Source: Schistocerca nitens (taxonomy: Eukaryota > Arthropoda > Insecta > Orthoptera > Acrididae). Taken from it: a stretch of DNA of 64,000 nucleotides. The position numbers and the translations under genes were made by a program. Positions 11,193 through 23,336 of this stretch are shown in pieces. A model generated the notes under the pieces. That model was given only the letters and a program-made list of their open reading frames with translations, was not told the DNA's origin and ran no database searches. The stretch is from contig NC_064622.1 of NCBI RefSeq assembly GCF_023898315.1, positions 173,744,178 through 173,808,177 of the forward strand. Direction: 5' to 3'. Position 1 is the first letter of the stretch. Every line of letters starts with the position of its first letter.

Positions 11193-11436
11193 AATAACTG
11201 GAGGAGAGACGAATGGGGAATCATCCTATCGCAGATACGGGACGAAAACTTGTAAATCCACTGACATTAGCAACTTGGAGAACGGGTAGATCATTGTGAC
11301 CCGGCGGCTGAGAACGAGCGTATCGGAAACGGTGAATCTGTCCGCTTGCTGTTGTCGTGAGCACAAATGGAAAGTATTCAAACGACGGTGAAACCAGTAG
11401 TGTGTATCTATGACTAACTCTATCCACGCCTCTTCA
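11193..11436. other. Unassigned DNA
   Basis: A short spacer between the Tc1 relic and a group C SINE. A 68-codon minus-strand frame runs past it but shows no motif. Confidence 0.4.
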
Positions 11437-11447
11437 CAGACCGTGGA

Positions 11448-11649
11448 AAAAAATGTTCAAATGTGTGTGAAATCTTATGGGACTTGACTGCTAAGGTCAT
11501 CAGTCCCTAAGCTTACACACTACTTAACCTAAATTATCCTAAGGACAAACACACATACCCATGCCCGAAAGAGGACTCGAACCTCCGCTGGGACCAGCCG
11601 CACAGTCCATGACTGCAGCGCCTAGACCGCTCGGCTAATCCCACGCGGC
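11448..11649 (-). mobile_element. SINE group C, minus orientation
   Basis: Read on the minus strand: CCGCGTGGGATTAGCCGAGC head, B box GGTTCGAGTCC, then the GTGTGTAAGCTTAGGGACTG tail ending in TTTGAACATT. Perfect 11-bp duplications CAGACCGTGGA flank it (11437-11447 and 11650-11660). Confidence 0.94.
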
Positions 11650-11660
11650 CAGACCGTGGA

Positions 11661-12475
11661 GGTCGGTAATTTACCCCATCTGTAAATCAGCAAAAACACC
11701 GATCCGTGACAGACCTGACAACAGGGTGCCGTACCGGTTCTGCCGCAGGTGTGTAAATGAGAGAGAGGCCGACTGTCTGGGTGTGGGCTACGTTATCTAT
11801 CGAAGATGGAGGATGTGGACAATAGCAGCTGCGGTTCTGGTGAAAATACAACTACTTTTTGTTAGTTCTTTACTAATTCATACAGTTTAAGACCTCCTTC
11901 AGATTCTGTTCCATTCTCTGGTGCTGTCCGGAGTTCCCTCGTAATATTCCGGCGTCGTAGCTGCTGCCGTTGACGTATGTCGGAACACAGAGCGCTGCGC
12001 TGGAGGCTCGGGTTGCGAGGTGAGCTGAGACGATATGATGCGGCCGCCCAACGGTCACGGGCGGCCACCAGGACTTTCTAATGCGGAAGGTCACGTCGTT
12101 CCAGTGGCACGAAAATGGTGGGGCCCGGAATCGAAGTCTGGAATAACGGTGAGGAACGGAGGGGAGGGTGGACGGGGGACGGATGGCGCCGTGCTTTCTG
12201 CCCGGGCTGGGCAGACAGTCAGAGGTCCCTTCTTCGCGGACCGGTGCTGGCAGAGTTCACAGAGAGGATTCCCACTGACACACAGCAGCGCCGGGTGTGC
12301 CCGCTGCCGTGACGTATTCGGTGGGGCCAGCGTTAACAGCTGGTTCCCGGCGCTGAATTCCCAGAAGGGCTGCGTTTGTGGGCCACTGCGAACCATCTGG
12401 AACAGGGCAATGATCGGGGTCTGGCGTAATCTTCGATGACGCGGAAGTTAATCGAGCCGGAGTGGCTTCTTGGCA
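11661..12475. other. Unassigned, locally GC-rich DNA
   Basis: Open frames of 134 and 101 codons overlap on opposite strands near 12035-12439. They are the by-product of GC-rich sequence with few stops; no domain, splice pattern or repeat boundary is seen. Composition is GC-richer than either flank from about 12030 to 12450. Confidence 0.4.
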
Positions 12476-12657
12476 GCCGGCCGCTGTGGCCGAGCGGTGG
12501 CTCTTCAGTCCGGAACCGCGCTGCTGCTACGGTCGCAGGTTCGAATTCTGCCTGGGGCATGGATGTGTGTGTTGTCCTTAGGTTAGTTAGGTCTAAGTAG
12601 TTCTAAGTCTAGGGGACTGATGACCTCAGATGTTAAGTCCCGTAGGGCTCAGGGCCA
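12476..12657 (+). mobile_element. SINE group A, diverged
   Basis: Contains AGCCGGCCGCTGTGGCCGAG, the B box GGTTCGAATTC, GGGGACTGATGACCTCAGAT and a degenerate 3' end (CTCAGGGCCAGTTGATTTTT). No clear duplication remains, and a gap in the A-box region suggests age or a small deletion. Confidence 0.85.
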
Positions 12658-12995
12658 GTTGATTTTTGACTTTTTGCCACTGACACCCCGGACGTTGTCA
12701 CGGAAGTCTTGTTGGTACTGAGGGGTGCTGATCAAGCAGGAGCGACGGCCGGCTGCAGCGGATGTCCGTGGCTTGTGGCCGGATTTTGACGCTCGTGGTC
12801 CGAGCTGATCGCGCACTTCAATGACCTCTCTGTAATTCTGGGATCCGACCTCTGCTCCAAGTTCTAGTACAGTTTTGTCGCATTACAAGTGTTTCGGGGA
12901 ACACCACTCAGCGCACATTGTTGAGCATGAGTCTTCGCAGCAGACGGCCCCTACGTTTTCCATGTAGGCCCAAGGACATGTCCAATTGCGTTTGC
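12658..12995. other. Unassigned DNA
   Basis: No coding or repeat match recognised between the SINE and the Tc1 relic that follows. Confidence 0.4.
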
Positions 12996-13540
12996 AGTTG
13001 GCACGGCATGTTTGAGACTGGAGTGTGGATCAAGGAAATGTTTCACCAGGCCGGGTGAAAAATATTTTTTGTTATGCTAAAACGGTGGCCGAGTCTGGAT
13101 ATACTATCATCCAGGGAAACTGTTGCTTGAAAAATGCACTGCGCCATGGACGTAAACCGATAAGTGCAGCATTTGGTATGGGGGACATTAAAAGTGGTTT
13201 CCACGAGACCTGTGCTAGTAATCGAAGGTATCACTACAGTTATGGACATGTTTTGCGGACCCCCTGCATCCCTTCAGCCTTCATATTTTCTCCTTTGGCG
13301 ATAGTGTCAAAATAGCAGGATACACATGGCTAGAAAATTTATATATTCGTTTGTGGAGCACGAAAGTAAACTGGCTTTTATCCCTTGACCACCAAATTCA
13401 CGTGATCTGAACGCAATAGTATACATGTGGGACGCTTTCGGGAAACTCATCCCCCACAAACCACTGGGCCGTAATTTTCGCGAATTACGTGGCCCGTACA
13501 TAAACATTTGGTGCCACATACCTCCGGAAACCTATAATGT
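12996..13540 (+). pseudogene. Tc1-like transposase C-terminal relic
   Basis: The clearest part is about 13320-13530 in one plus frame: HMARKFIYSFVEHESKLAF, then PPNSRDLNA and YMWDAFGKLIPHKPLG, then FRELRGPYINIW and IPPET. This is the Tc1 layout of 'PNSPDLNPIEH.W', with the catalytic Glu replaced (LNAIVYMW). Upstream segments are weakly similar. No terminal repeats found. Confidence 0.6.
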
Positions 13541-14366
13541 TTTACCTTATTGGCATATGTTTGTTTCTCTATATACTGTAACATGTTATTTCTGGACCAA
13601 ATGAGATGAGTCTTCGGAGGATCAATTACCCGTTTTGCTTTTGCATTGGGCTGTAATTTTATATTTATTTGAGTTTCACTCGGTAGACATTTTCTTGCGA
13701 TTTCAAGCTAGTATCGCCTGAAGTCAGTAATTCAACGAGAGGCCGTTCCAGGAAGCATGGACTTAACTGCCAAAACTGCGCACCCCTGTCCCTAGAAAAC
13801 TAAAATTCTGAAATATTTTTCTTCGCATAGTTATGAAATTTTGTAATTTCTGAGATAGGTTTAATAAAAATGAAGTGTTACTGAAAAATATTCCTCAACA
13901 CAGCTATATAAATGAAAAATGTTGCACACAGAAAATGAGATGTATCACTGTAGTAGATAAATTACAAATCTAAAAATACTGAAAGTAAAACAAAATCTGT
14001 GTCTTGTTGTTTAGGGCAGCTATTGTATTTTAGTACGATTCATAACAAAGAGCAGAATTTATTTCCTCCTCCTTAATTGTTAATGTACAAAATTACTGAC
14101 TCGAAATAAAAAAAAATGCTACGACCAAGTGGTGAGACAACATTTCTTACCCAGAATTTAGTTTTTAACCCAATTTTACTTCAGATTGTCTTTGAGCGAA
14201 GCAAACTCGTTGGTCACGTCACTGAAGTCAGATTAGGAGCTATGTCGTATCATCATCTTTAATTTGTTTAAATGTGTTGAGAAAATGCTGCCACTACTGG
14301 AATGTCACAAATATCCTCAAAGGAATTCCTCTCCTGGTTTACTATGAACTCGTCTTTCCTTTTTTT
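13541..14366. other. AT-rich unassigned DNA
   Basis: AT-rich with no long frames, tandem repeats or recognisable element ends. Confidence 0.5.
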
Positions 14367-14379
14367 TCTGGTCAGTTTT

Positions 14380-14592
14380 TGCCCGCATCTCGTGGTCGTG
14401 CGGTAGCGTTCTCGCTTCCCGCGCCCGGGTTCCCGGGTTCGATTCCCGGCGGGGTCAGGGATTTTCTCTGCCTCGTGATGGCTGGGTGTTGTGTGTTGTC
14501 CTTAGGTTAGTTAGGTTTAAGTAGTTCTAAGTTCTAGGGGACTGATGACCATAGATGTTAAGTCCCATAGTGCTCAGAGCCATTTTGAACCA
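14380..14592 (+). mobile_element. SINE group B
   Basis: Same head and linker as 9683-9890 (B box GGTTCGATTCCCGG, then TTTTCTCTGCCTCGTGATGG), with the shared tail ending AGCCATTTTGAACCA. Perfect 13-bp duplications TCTGGTCAGTTTT flank it (14367-14379 and 14593-14605). Confidence 0.95.
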
Positions 14593-14605
14593 TCTGGTCA
14601 GTTTT

Positions 14606-17060
14606 CGCGCCCACTTTGTACTTGTGCCCTTCGCAGGCGCCTATCTCACCATGGCCTCGGTACGGCCCTGTCCATGGGTTCTCGTTGATCACTGATGGAT
14701 TGTTTTTTATTAACCAGCGGCAGCTGTGCTCTATCGGAGATAGACAGTTCATACTGAACGATGTAATTAGAGTTTACTACGTTCGTTCACATTACGAATC
14801 AGATGTTGCGAGGTGCCGGGGTGGAGAAGAGTTTGAACCTCTTTAATTATGATGAATTTTGCATGAGAACGAGACATGCACTGGACCCCCTCCTTATCTA
14901 CCACCTAATTATTTATGCGCTCAATGGTAATAGAAGGAAATGATGGTGGACCCTGCTAGTTGGTAAAATAAGGAGTGCATACTCACAATTATTTAATAAA
15001 AATCGTAATCTACTCACATAAAGAGAAAGTTATCATAATAAACAACAGTAAACGGGATTCAGTATATATCTACGAAATGATACGTGGCTTAAATATTACA
15101 ATGAGATTTATTATACATCAGAACATAAAGGCACGTGATTATCGACACAAATAGTAGGTTAAAGGATAGGGTATTCTGAACTACTATGCGAATAAGAGTT
15201 GGCACGAGAACAAGGGCTCCTACTCTCTGTGCTGCAATAGCTTGACGATAATAACTGGAGGTCCTAATCAATCAAATATTACTCTCTCGACTATACTGCA
15301 GTCACGCGATTAGTAGTGAGAGCTCACATGGGATCACATGGAGAAACAAGCAAGGTGGACTTGTGGCAAAGCGAGCGTGCGTGCTGCTGAGGACTTCAGT
15401 ATAAAATTGATAGGTCCTACAATGCCGGAGCCGCAAAATATTGTACCAGTACTGAAATCAGCAGAACGTCGTCGGTAGGCAGCATCCTGATGATGTAGGC
15501 GCTGACTTCTGCCTTCCAATAACTCTGTTTCAACCCCTGGCCTCGAAGGCTGTCTGAGAATGCTAAGTTCTGCCGAAAAAAGTGTGACTAAGTCGCAAGA
15601 CAGTCCGACTCCGACGAAGATCAGATTCCGCATCCCCTGCGCCCGTACAACGCAAGAGCGAAGCTAACATTGCTCAACTCCGTACTCTCCTCGAAAACTG
15701 CGAATCAGCATTCAGTGCTGATACCAAAATTCCCCCACACTGTCTCAGAACATCATTCACGCCAATAGCGACCGTTCCCTCCAATTTCGAGCAGGGCTTT
15801 ATGGCGTCAGCTAGCCTCAGTTTAAGGTGACCAATCATGCTTCTGCTATTTGGCTGAGGGCACTGAACTTGCCGTTTGACTGGCTATGAAAACAACCTGT
15901 CTAGACCACCGGCCATCCGGCGCCAGACAGTCTCACCCAGCAGGGCACGATCCACAAGTATTCTCAGAATCAAGAGGACAATGCAGTCAGTCGGTGCGAG
16001 GAGTCTTCGTTCCAGACGCGCCAGAATGGTAAACACATGACACTCAAGACGTCTCGCGGGTCGTTTTGCCCTGCATACAATAGGCGAAACTCGACCGACG
16101 TCAGTCGTTCCGCCAGGTGCTTCAGCCAATTGTACGAACCCCTCAGAATTCGGGGAAATGCAGCCCCCAATCGGAAACGCAGTGTGCCGCGTCCTCCGAT
16201 GTGCTCGCCTCGCACAGGCCACACAGGGAAGTAACCCAATATGTATAGGAATCAAGTGAAAATAATTTTGAGCGCTCAGTACAAATACTCTCATTACAAT
16301 AACCTTATTCGGTCTGTTACCACCGTGGAATGACATAGAACATTAATAAAATTGATGAAAATGAGAGGCGACATGCAAAAGAGAGCTTGGAACCTCTCAA
16401 TGTTACAAAAATACTTGCGTTTAATATGAGATACAACATTTAGAAGTGGCTGTAATAGAAATAGTAGAAAGCAGTAGTAGCTATAGTTGAAAAAATACAC
16501 AATCAATATTTTTTGTGAAGAATTGAGCAATGAACACATATTACATTCTGGTGGACTTGAACTACGCCACTGGCAGTAGTGAATGTGAGAGATGGATGTT
16601 AGAAAGGGAGGAACAGGAAAATAATGGAAACACAAGTAATGAGGATTTTGGGGGTGGAGGGAGGGGCGAGGTAGAAAGTGGTGTTACTGATTGAGAGCGT
16701 ATATAGAAGAAGATAGAAGCATTTGCTTTTTTGTTCGACAGAGCGAAAACTCATCATATTTTTCAATTTTTTAGGGAGAAGTTACGATGTTGCCAGAAGG
16801 AAGAGTTTCGGCTTCTGTTTAAACTCAGCCGGGCACTGAACTGAGCGCAGCGTGCGTGATACCTTGTTACCATGTTACAAGTGCGGATACTATTAACATA
16901 GATCAATATAGCAACCTGGGAATATTTTTTTTTCTGTATTGTGGATAAGAATAGCTAGGATACTAGTTATCAGAGATCTTGTATTGCCTTTAAAGATTGT
17001 CTCACAGAGAAGGCAGATTTTGAGTGCATAACAAGACACAAATTTATTGATGAAATTAAG
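14606..17060. other. Unassigned region
   Basis: No element could be named. A moderately GC-rich part at 15600-16240 holds overlapping minus-strand frames of 150 and 89 codons plus a plus-strand frame, without motifs. It may be an old repeat of unknown type. The rest is AT-rich. Confidence 0.4.
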
Positions 17061-18010
17061 TAATTTGCATGTTATTATGGTTCCTCTGATAACGTATGAA
17101 ATATAACATTACTAAAATACCCTTCAAACTCTACAGGTTCACTATCGTTCTTTCTATGATACTTTCTACAACTTTTCGGCGTATGCATTTCCACTTTTGA
17201 AATTACACTTTGAATCTCAGGCTTGAGCTCTGCAAGTAATCGTGGTTTTTTGGCGTGCAAATGAGATTTTAAATTCCTCTGAAAAAATAAATCACAAATG
17301 TCAGTTCACAAGATTTGGGTGGCCAATTAACGTCAGCACTGCGAGAAATCACAAAAGCAGCGATCCCCTTTGGTCAAAAGTCCATTGTTGTAATCGATGT
17401 GAGACAGGTTGCCCATCTCAATGACCTCAAACCACTTCAGCATTCTCACGATGCATCTCAGACCCCTAAAACTCTCTTAACATATTGCGGTAGCGTTCGC
17501 CCTCCTCTTTTACTGCGTTTTCGGTATCATCCTCAAAAAAATTTGGCCCAATTACGCCCTCAGCCAGATGCCACAGCGCACGGTCTCTCGTCATTGGTAT
17601 AATGACTTCTCCACGGTTAATCAATGATTTTCTCCTGCAGTTACGTTTGTTCGTGAACCCGTTCAACAGAAAGTGCGCCTTTTACATGAACATTATTGTC
17701 TTTATGGAGCTGCTATCCGCTCTTCGTTTCGCAAGCACATAAGAGTCAAATGCTCTGCCTTTTACGGGATCGTTTGGCTTTAGTTCTTGTGCCAGTTTAA
17801 CTTTATACGCCCAAAATAGCAGATCTTCTTTCAGAATTCATTGCACGCTGGGCCTGGGAATATAGAATTGCTGTGAATGTCGACGAATAGATTTCACCGG
17901 AATTACGGCATCATTATCACTCACGACGAATTTTTCCGTAGAACGACTAACACGAGGACTCCCGGAGGGTTAATGTCCAAAAAGGAACAGATTTTCTCAA
18001 ATTAAGCTGT
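17061..18010 (-). pseudogene. DUF4817-type transposase relic
   Basis: Minus-strand frames give the family in order with breaks. An LFWAYKVKLAQELK-like N-terminal region lies near 17700-17850. Near 17490-17580 is GVIGPNFFEDDTENAVKEEG followed by ERYRNMLREF. The C-terminus at 17075-17340 reads LKSHLHAKKP and ELKPEIQSVISKVEMHTP. Stops and frameshifts are frequent. No terminal repeats were identified, and the third catalytic residue region reads PKSCELTF, so it is dead. Confidence 0.75.
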
Positions 18011-18343
18011 CAGTCTCACCCCAGCCGACTTATTCCGGACATTACATTGACCAAACATTCTACTTACTTTGAGAACAGTCTGTGTTCAATATTTGTAATA
18101 AGTTATCGCTATGACAACATGCTGTTCCGTCGTGAACTACTCCATTGCGAAGCATAAAGAAAACAGATGAAAATGGTACAGCATTTAGTGGTACGAAAAT
18201 GGTGGAAATTTCAAAACTTACGTTGTTTAAGATGAGATGGCACTATCTCTGACGCAAGGTACTAGGGTGTGTGCACACTGAGGAGCCAATGAAATAGACA
18301 TAACGTTTGGTAGTCACCTAACTCATCTTCCTACATCTATCCC

Positions 18344-18527
18344 CGGTTCTAGGCGCTGCAGTCTGGAACCGCGGGACCGCTACGGTCGCAGGTTCGAATC
18401 CTGCCTCGGGCATGGATGTGCGTGATGTCCTTAGGTTAGTTAGGTTTAAGTAGTTCTTTGTTCTAGGGGACTAATGACCTCAGAAGTTGAGTCCCATAGT
18501 GCTCAGAGCCATTTGAACCATTTTTTT
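18344..18527 (+). mobile_element. SINE group A, 5'-truncated
   Basis: Begins inside the head (CGGTTCTAGGCGCTGCAGTC), keeps the B box GGTTCGAATCC and a full tail with a T run. Possible short duplications are ACATCTATCCC upstream and GCAACTATCCC downstream, imperfect at two positions. Confidence 0.9.
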
Positions 18528-19990
18528 GCAACTATCCCAACTGGGTGTATGACTCTCTCTCATGGGCAAACAGAAGAGTGCTAACCGCCGTGTTGGATTA
18601 CATCATAATATTGGCAGTTCGTTAGAACGCATGAATGTACAAGTTTGCATTTCGTATCTTGTGGAAGTTTCTGGGAGTTAAAGAGGCAAGCGGAAGTCTT
18701 CCTGCATGGACCGACAGTGGCTTCTGCCCAGCTGAGGTGCTTTTTCAAAGTTATTCCCACGTTTTTCAGCGTTCTCTTTCATGGTGTTTGGATACTGTCG
18801 AGAAGGCTAGGATGCAGTTTTCCTTGGATTTAAGAAACAACTGATTTTTGATGGGATGCTAAAATTATAGGCGACTTGTTTGCATTTAGTTGAAGTCCAA
18901 GGTTTTGCGCCAACCTGAGCTCTGGAGCCTGAGCGCAGTTCTTCAGGACAGTGGCTGTATTGGTGTTGCTTGCATTTGAATTACCACGCCTGATTACGTA
19001 AAAGCCCCAGTCCTTGAGCAGTTGCTTAGCACTCGTAAACTTTAAAGTTGGCTGGCTGCCCTCCTGTGTGCAGGATGTGTGCCTTGCGGCCTCTGCGCTA
19101 GAGATGCTGTCGGATTGTGTTATTGGTTTCTGGAATTGGTGTAGTTACTGTCTTGATCTTGCTTCTGAATGCAAAGTCAGGCTGTCGACCATTATGAAGA
19201 TTCTGTTTTAAGTATAGCGGGACCGAGAATTAATACAGGTCAATTGATACGTGTCCTCTTGTTAATAGAACGTTAAGTATCGTAACTGTTAGGATGGCTG
19301 CTAAAAGTTCCATGACATGAACGTAGTTACAATGTCTAATACTAAAACTGGCACGGTAAAATTCCAGCTGAAATCCCATAGGCTCTCTTCCAACCTTACT
19401 AATATCCACTCCACTTTACTCAAATACAGACCTGACGGTGTAACATCATTATTTAAGGCATTAATAAATGTTGTAGCGGAGATATCTGGAATGAAGGATA
19501 CAATTCAATTTTGAAATGTTTGTCTACTGACACCCAAAAAAGATTTCTCACATAATAACCTGTTTCATTCGACATGGTCCATCTCCACATCATCGTGATA
19601 AAAGAAGATGTGTACTTACGTGTGAAGTGAAAATATCTCTATTATTAACATTTAAATGCGCTACTGGAAGTGCACAGAGCGAGCTTGTACTTTGTCTTTA
19701 ATGACCTTATCATCGACGGCACTTTGAACCCTATTCTACCATCTTTCCTTTCTACAAAAGGGCAGAGTTTGTTGGAATGCCGTAACCGGACGCTGTGCAT
19801 ATTGATTTTTATAAATAAAATAAATATGGTCACAAGTAGTAACAATTTGTTGCGGAAAACCAATATTCTGTTCGCCAATGGCAATAACAATTTTACAAAA
19901 CTAATCTCTCCTAAGTGGATCATTAAGACGACTTTTGAGAACTATTTTCTGTTTGTACGTTTTCAGAGAACTTGACGTCAATAAACAAAG
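18528..19990. other. Unassigned DNA
   Basis: No gene or known repeat recognised. A pair of overlapping plus-strand frames near 18635-18844 and 19014-19211 lack motifs. Composition is mixed and then AT-rich. Confidence 0.45.
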
Positions 19991-19992
19991 GT

Positions 19993-20049
19993 CCTGAGTT
20001 TGAGTCTCGGTCCGGCACACTGTTTTTATCTGCCAGCAAGTTTCAAGTG
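19993..20049 (+). mobile_element. SINE group E fragment (tRNA-like 3' half)
   Basis: GGTCCTGAGTTTGAGTCTCG followed by GTCCGGCACACTG and ATCTGCCAGCAAGTTTCA matches the 3' half of the tRNA-like repeat seen complete at 51908-52004. Only the B-box half and the end are present. Confidence 0.75.
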
Positions 20050-20576
20050 AAGGAAAGTAAATCTGGCAGTGTTGTATCAGAAGTCCGAAGAATCTCTTGC
20101 CCGACAAATTTTTCTGTTAAACATACCTAAGACAACACTATTCAAAGTCATGCATAGAAACTTAACAATGTAGGCAGGGATGTGCCTATTCCGTGACCTC
20201 CAAGATATGCTGATCTTTCCCCTTTGAAATTCCTTTTCCGAGACTACGTAAGCAACATTCTTTGTGCGGGAAAAATTCGAAAATTGAGGCATGTGCGGGA
20301 GTTAATTTCGAAAGCTGCTGCGACTGTGACACCAGAGATACTACAAAACACATGGCGTGGAATCGAGTACCATTTCGATGTCTGCAGAGCAACAAATATA
20401 GCTCACATCGAAACTTTTTAAGGTATGAAAACAACTTTGTTTTGTTCCCTCTTCAGTGTGACATTCAAATCGTTTCATTGTTGTGAACAGTTTTCCTGTA
20501 GGGCTTGCTCAAAATCGCGACATTCTTTTTGAACGCTCTCTGTTGGCCCGATTTGTACTGGCTACCATAATATTAC
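20050..20576. other. Unassigned DNA
   Basis: Overlapping frames on both strands near 20186-20486 show no motifs. Nothing else recognised. Confidence 0.4.
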
Positions 20577-20590
20577 TTTGCTACGTTACT

Positions 20591-20790
20591 GCCGGCCGGA
20601 GTGGTCGAGCGGTTCTAGGCGCTACAGTCTGGAACCGCGTGACCGCTACGGTCGCAGGTTCGAATCCTGCCTGGGGCATGGATGTGTGTGATGTCCTTAG
20701 GTTAGTTAGGTTTAAGTAGTTCTAAGTTCTAGGGGACTGATGACCTCAGCAGTTAAGTCCCATAGTGCTCAGAGCCATTTGAACCATTTT
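20591..20790 (+). mobile_element. SINE group A, full length
   Basis: Begins GCCGGCCGGAGTGGTCGAGC, has B box GGTTCGAATCC and ends AGCCATTTGAACCA. Duplications TTTGCTACGTTACT (20577-20590 and 20791-20804) flank it; the first T residues may belong to the tail. Confidence 0.95.
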
Positions 20791-20994
20791 TTTGCTACGT
20801 TACTCAGCTCGTAACGTCAGCTTTGAGTGACCTAACAGAAATATTTCATAATTTGGGGCTTTTTTTCTATATTGGTTACGGCGTTTTAGCTTTTTTTAGA
20901 GATGAATAAATAGGTTTCAATCTGACTGCGTGAAAAAACTGTTAGTGACATGATGATTGTCAAAAGTTAGCAAAACAACAGCTCGTGAGATATA

Positions 20995-21490
20995 CAGGGC
21001 GGTGAGAAAAAGTCTGAAAATCTTGTTAGGGTGTTGCAGGGTAGGTTTAACAGAGAAATAATTTTTAGGGGGGAAAAAAAACCATACGGTGCGCCACTTC
21101 CGAGGTGCTTAGCGTTGAAGTTAGCCAATCAGACCGTGGTGCCCACAAATTCAAGTGACTCCCCAGATACAACTAGTGTCCGTTGTTCTCACTGCGTAGA
21201 TGATGGCGCACGAGATTGCTCAGCCTCTCGATCGGGTTTGATCCTTACGAACTTCTCATGTCCAATTTCTGTATCGCTCTCTTGTTCGGTTTAAGGAAAC
21301 TAAACGAAGAACGCGTTTGGTGACACCGTCTGTGGGGGACCACTTGAATTTGCGTGCGCAACAACATGATCGGCTAACTTCAATTTTAATTAATTCTGAA
21401 ACGGTGCAATGCAACAAATTGTTTTCTTAAAAATTATTTCTCAGTACAACTTACCCCACAAATCCCTGACAAGCTTTTCAGAGTGATTTT
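20995..21490. mobile_element. Non-autonomous inverted-repeat element (MITE-like)
   Basis: The left end begins CAGGGCGGTGAGAAAAAGTC after a TATA and runs to AGAGAAATAATTTTTAGG. The right end, read inward, contains CTCTGAAAAGCTTGTCAGGG and TGAGAAATAATTTTTAAG, so the two ends share an imperfect inverted repeat of about 70 bp. The interior has no transposase. It is probably mobilised by a mariner-like element. The exact right boundary is uncertain. Confidence 0.6.
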
Positions 21491-21560
21491 GATAATCAGG
21501 TTTATTCGCATTTGCGAATACTAACAACCATTACATGTATAAGAGAAGGACGACGATGAA

Positions 21561-21615
21561 AATTTGTGTCGGACCGGAACTCGAATCCAGATTTCCCGCT
21601 TTACACGAGCGGTCC
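21561..21615 (-). repeat. tRNA-like SINE fragment (group uncertain)
   Basis: Read on the minus strand it has CGCTCGTGTAAAGCGGGAAA, then GATTCGAGTTCCGGTCCGAC, like the anticodon-to-T-arm half of a tRNA-derived SINE. It is short and adjoins the LINE relic. Confidence 0.45.
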
Positions 21616-21624
21616 CGTTTAAAA

Positions 21625-22510
21625 TTACAAAAAAATATCAAATCAAGTACAAAATCAGAAATGGCTGCTGATCAAATTTTCGCTGACGTTAATGAATGGA
21701 TTACCGCTAATTCACTGGCATTAAACTTTGGAAAGAGCAACCATATGCAGTTCAGAACGTGTAAGAGATTTCTTTCCAACGTTTGTGCAAATATGAAGAC
21801 ATGTAGATCGAAGAGGTCCAAAGTGTTAACTTTCTGGGATAACAACCCGTAATAAATTCAACTGGGAAGGACATACCACAGAACTGCTGAAGCTCCTAAG
21901 CAAGTCTGTACCTGCAGTGCGAATGATGTCAGATGTAGGAGATATAAATATAAACAAAAGCTTGCATACTTTGCTTACTTACATTCTATTATATCATTTG
22001 AGATCGTATTCTGTGGTCACTTGTCAAACCGAGCAAAAGTTTTCAAAGTGCAAGTAATAAGACTCATTTGTGGTGTAAATCCAAGGACGTCATGTATAAA
22101 CCTGTCCAAGGAACTGGGTATTCCAACCCCTGCTTCTCAGCATATTTATTCCTTACTGAAATTTGTTGCAAATAATATGTCTGTACTTCCAGCCAGAAGC
22201 TCAATGCATAGTATCAATACCACGAATATAAACAACCTACATAAAGACCTAAAATCACTTACCTTGGACCAAGAATGGGTCCAGTATCCAGGAACACATA
22301 TTTTCAATAAATTGCCCGAAACCATTAAAGGCTTGGTTTCAGATGAGGAACGGTTTAAACAGAGTTTTAAGGACTTTTTGATAGATAACTCCTTCTACTC
22401 TATAAATGGATATCTCAAAAAGGACTGTCAGTCTAGTTTAACTAAAAATGTCTATTAGATTTCACTTGACAGAACTTGGTTGCAACAGTCAGGATTAGGA
22501 ATTTCATGTA
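21625..22510 (+). mobile_element. CR1/Jockey-group LINE 3' end, decayed
   Basis: After the catalytic core the RT has DVNEWITANSLALNFGKSN (about 21685-21740). The C-terminal part (22021-22458) has VIRLICGVNPRTSC, SKELGIPTPASQHIYSLL, IFNKLPETIK and FLIDNSFYSINGYL. This resembles the LINE at 36740-42036. Nothing upstream of the palm is present. Stops at the 21850-22020 junction break the frame. Confidence 0.8.
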
Positions 22511-23042
22511 TGACAAATTTATTAAAAGTGCGTAACTTCGTTTCATTCTGAGAGAGCATTGATTTTCAAAATATTAGCAGTTCCAATTTACTGTAATGTA
22601 CTCAGATGTTTTGACACTCTCCTGACAGAAGATCAGGGAAGTGAGTACTATATTCAAATGTTTTTTGTTTTTATATTATACTTACTGACTTGTTCCAAAC
22701 CCACGAGAATCATCTAATTCTTGGGTCTGTCGAACGAAAACCGAATCTAATATATCTAATCTAACCACTTTGGTTATCCATGCATGATCCACGGCTATAC
22801 CCAAACTTCCATATGTCGCCACTCCTGCGTCAAAACCTGTACTCGTACACACATCACGTAACACCCGTACAGGCGAGAATATTTTAATTGAAAATGGCTA
22901 CTCAGTATTGGCGAATAAATACAACACTGCAACGCCTGTGTTGTTAAGAAGAATGATGAACTGCATCTCTCTCCTCAACGAACGACCCATCTTGTTTCTT
23001 ACCATCATGTACAGTTGTGAGATAGTTTTAGAACGTAACTTC
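22511..23042. other. Unassigned AT-rich DNA
   Basis: Follows the LINE 3' end. No motif, frame or repeat recognised. Confidence 0.4.
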
Positions 23043-23177
23043 GAAGGAACGAAGGTTTATTGCACCAACCCTGCTGTATTATGCCTCTACTCTGCACGTG
23101 TGTGACCAGATGACAAATCAGAAAGATAAACGTAGATACCACAAGGAAGTATCATTATTTACTTTCGCAAATAATAT
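23043..23177 (+). repeat. Left copy of a ~135-bp direct repeat
   Basis: Runs from GAAGGAACGAAGGTTTATTG to TTTCGCAAATAATAT and matches 25260-25395 with scattered mismatches. It stops at the edge of the Tc1 element. The arrangement is best explained by a tandem duplication that existed before the Tc1 element entered its spacer. Confidence 0.9.
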
Positions 23178-23336
23178 ACACTACTGGCCATTAGAATTGC
23201 TACACCACGAAGATAACGTGCTATAGACGCGAAATTTAACCGACAGGAAGAAGATGCTGTGATATGCAAATGATTAGCTTTTCAGAGCATTTACACAAGG
23301 TTGGCGCCGCTGGCGACACCTACAACGTGCTGACAT

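Noticed and set aside
12035..12439. 134-codon frame in GC-rich DNA
   Set aside because: Overlaps an equally long frame on the other strand; stops are rare because of GC content, and there are no motifs.
16000..16336. Minus-strand frames near 15884-16336 as a LINE or zinc-finger protein
   Set aside because: No convincing motif; overlapping frames in three phases suggest composition rather than coding.
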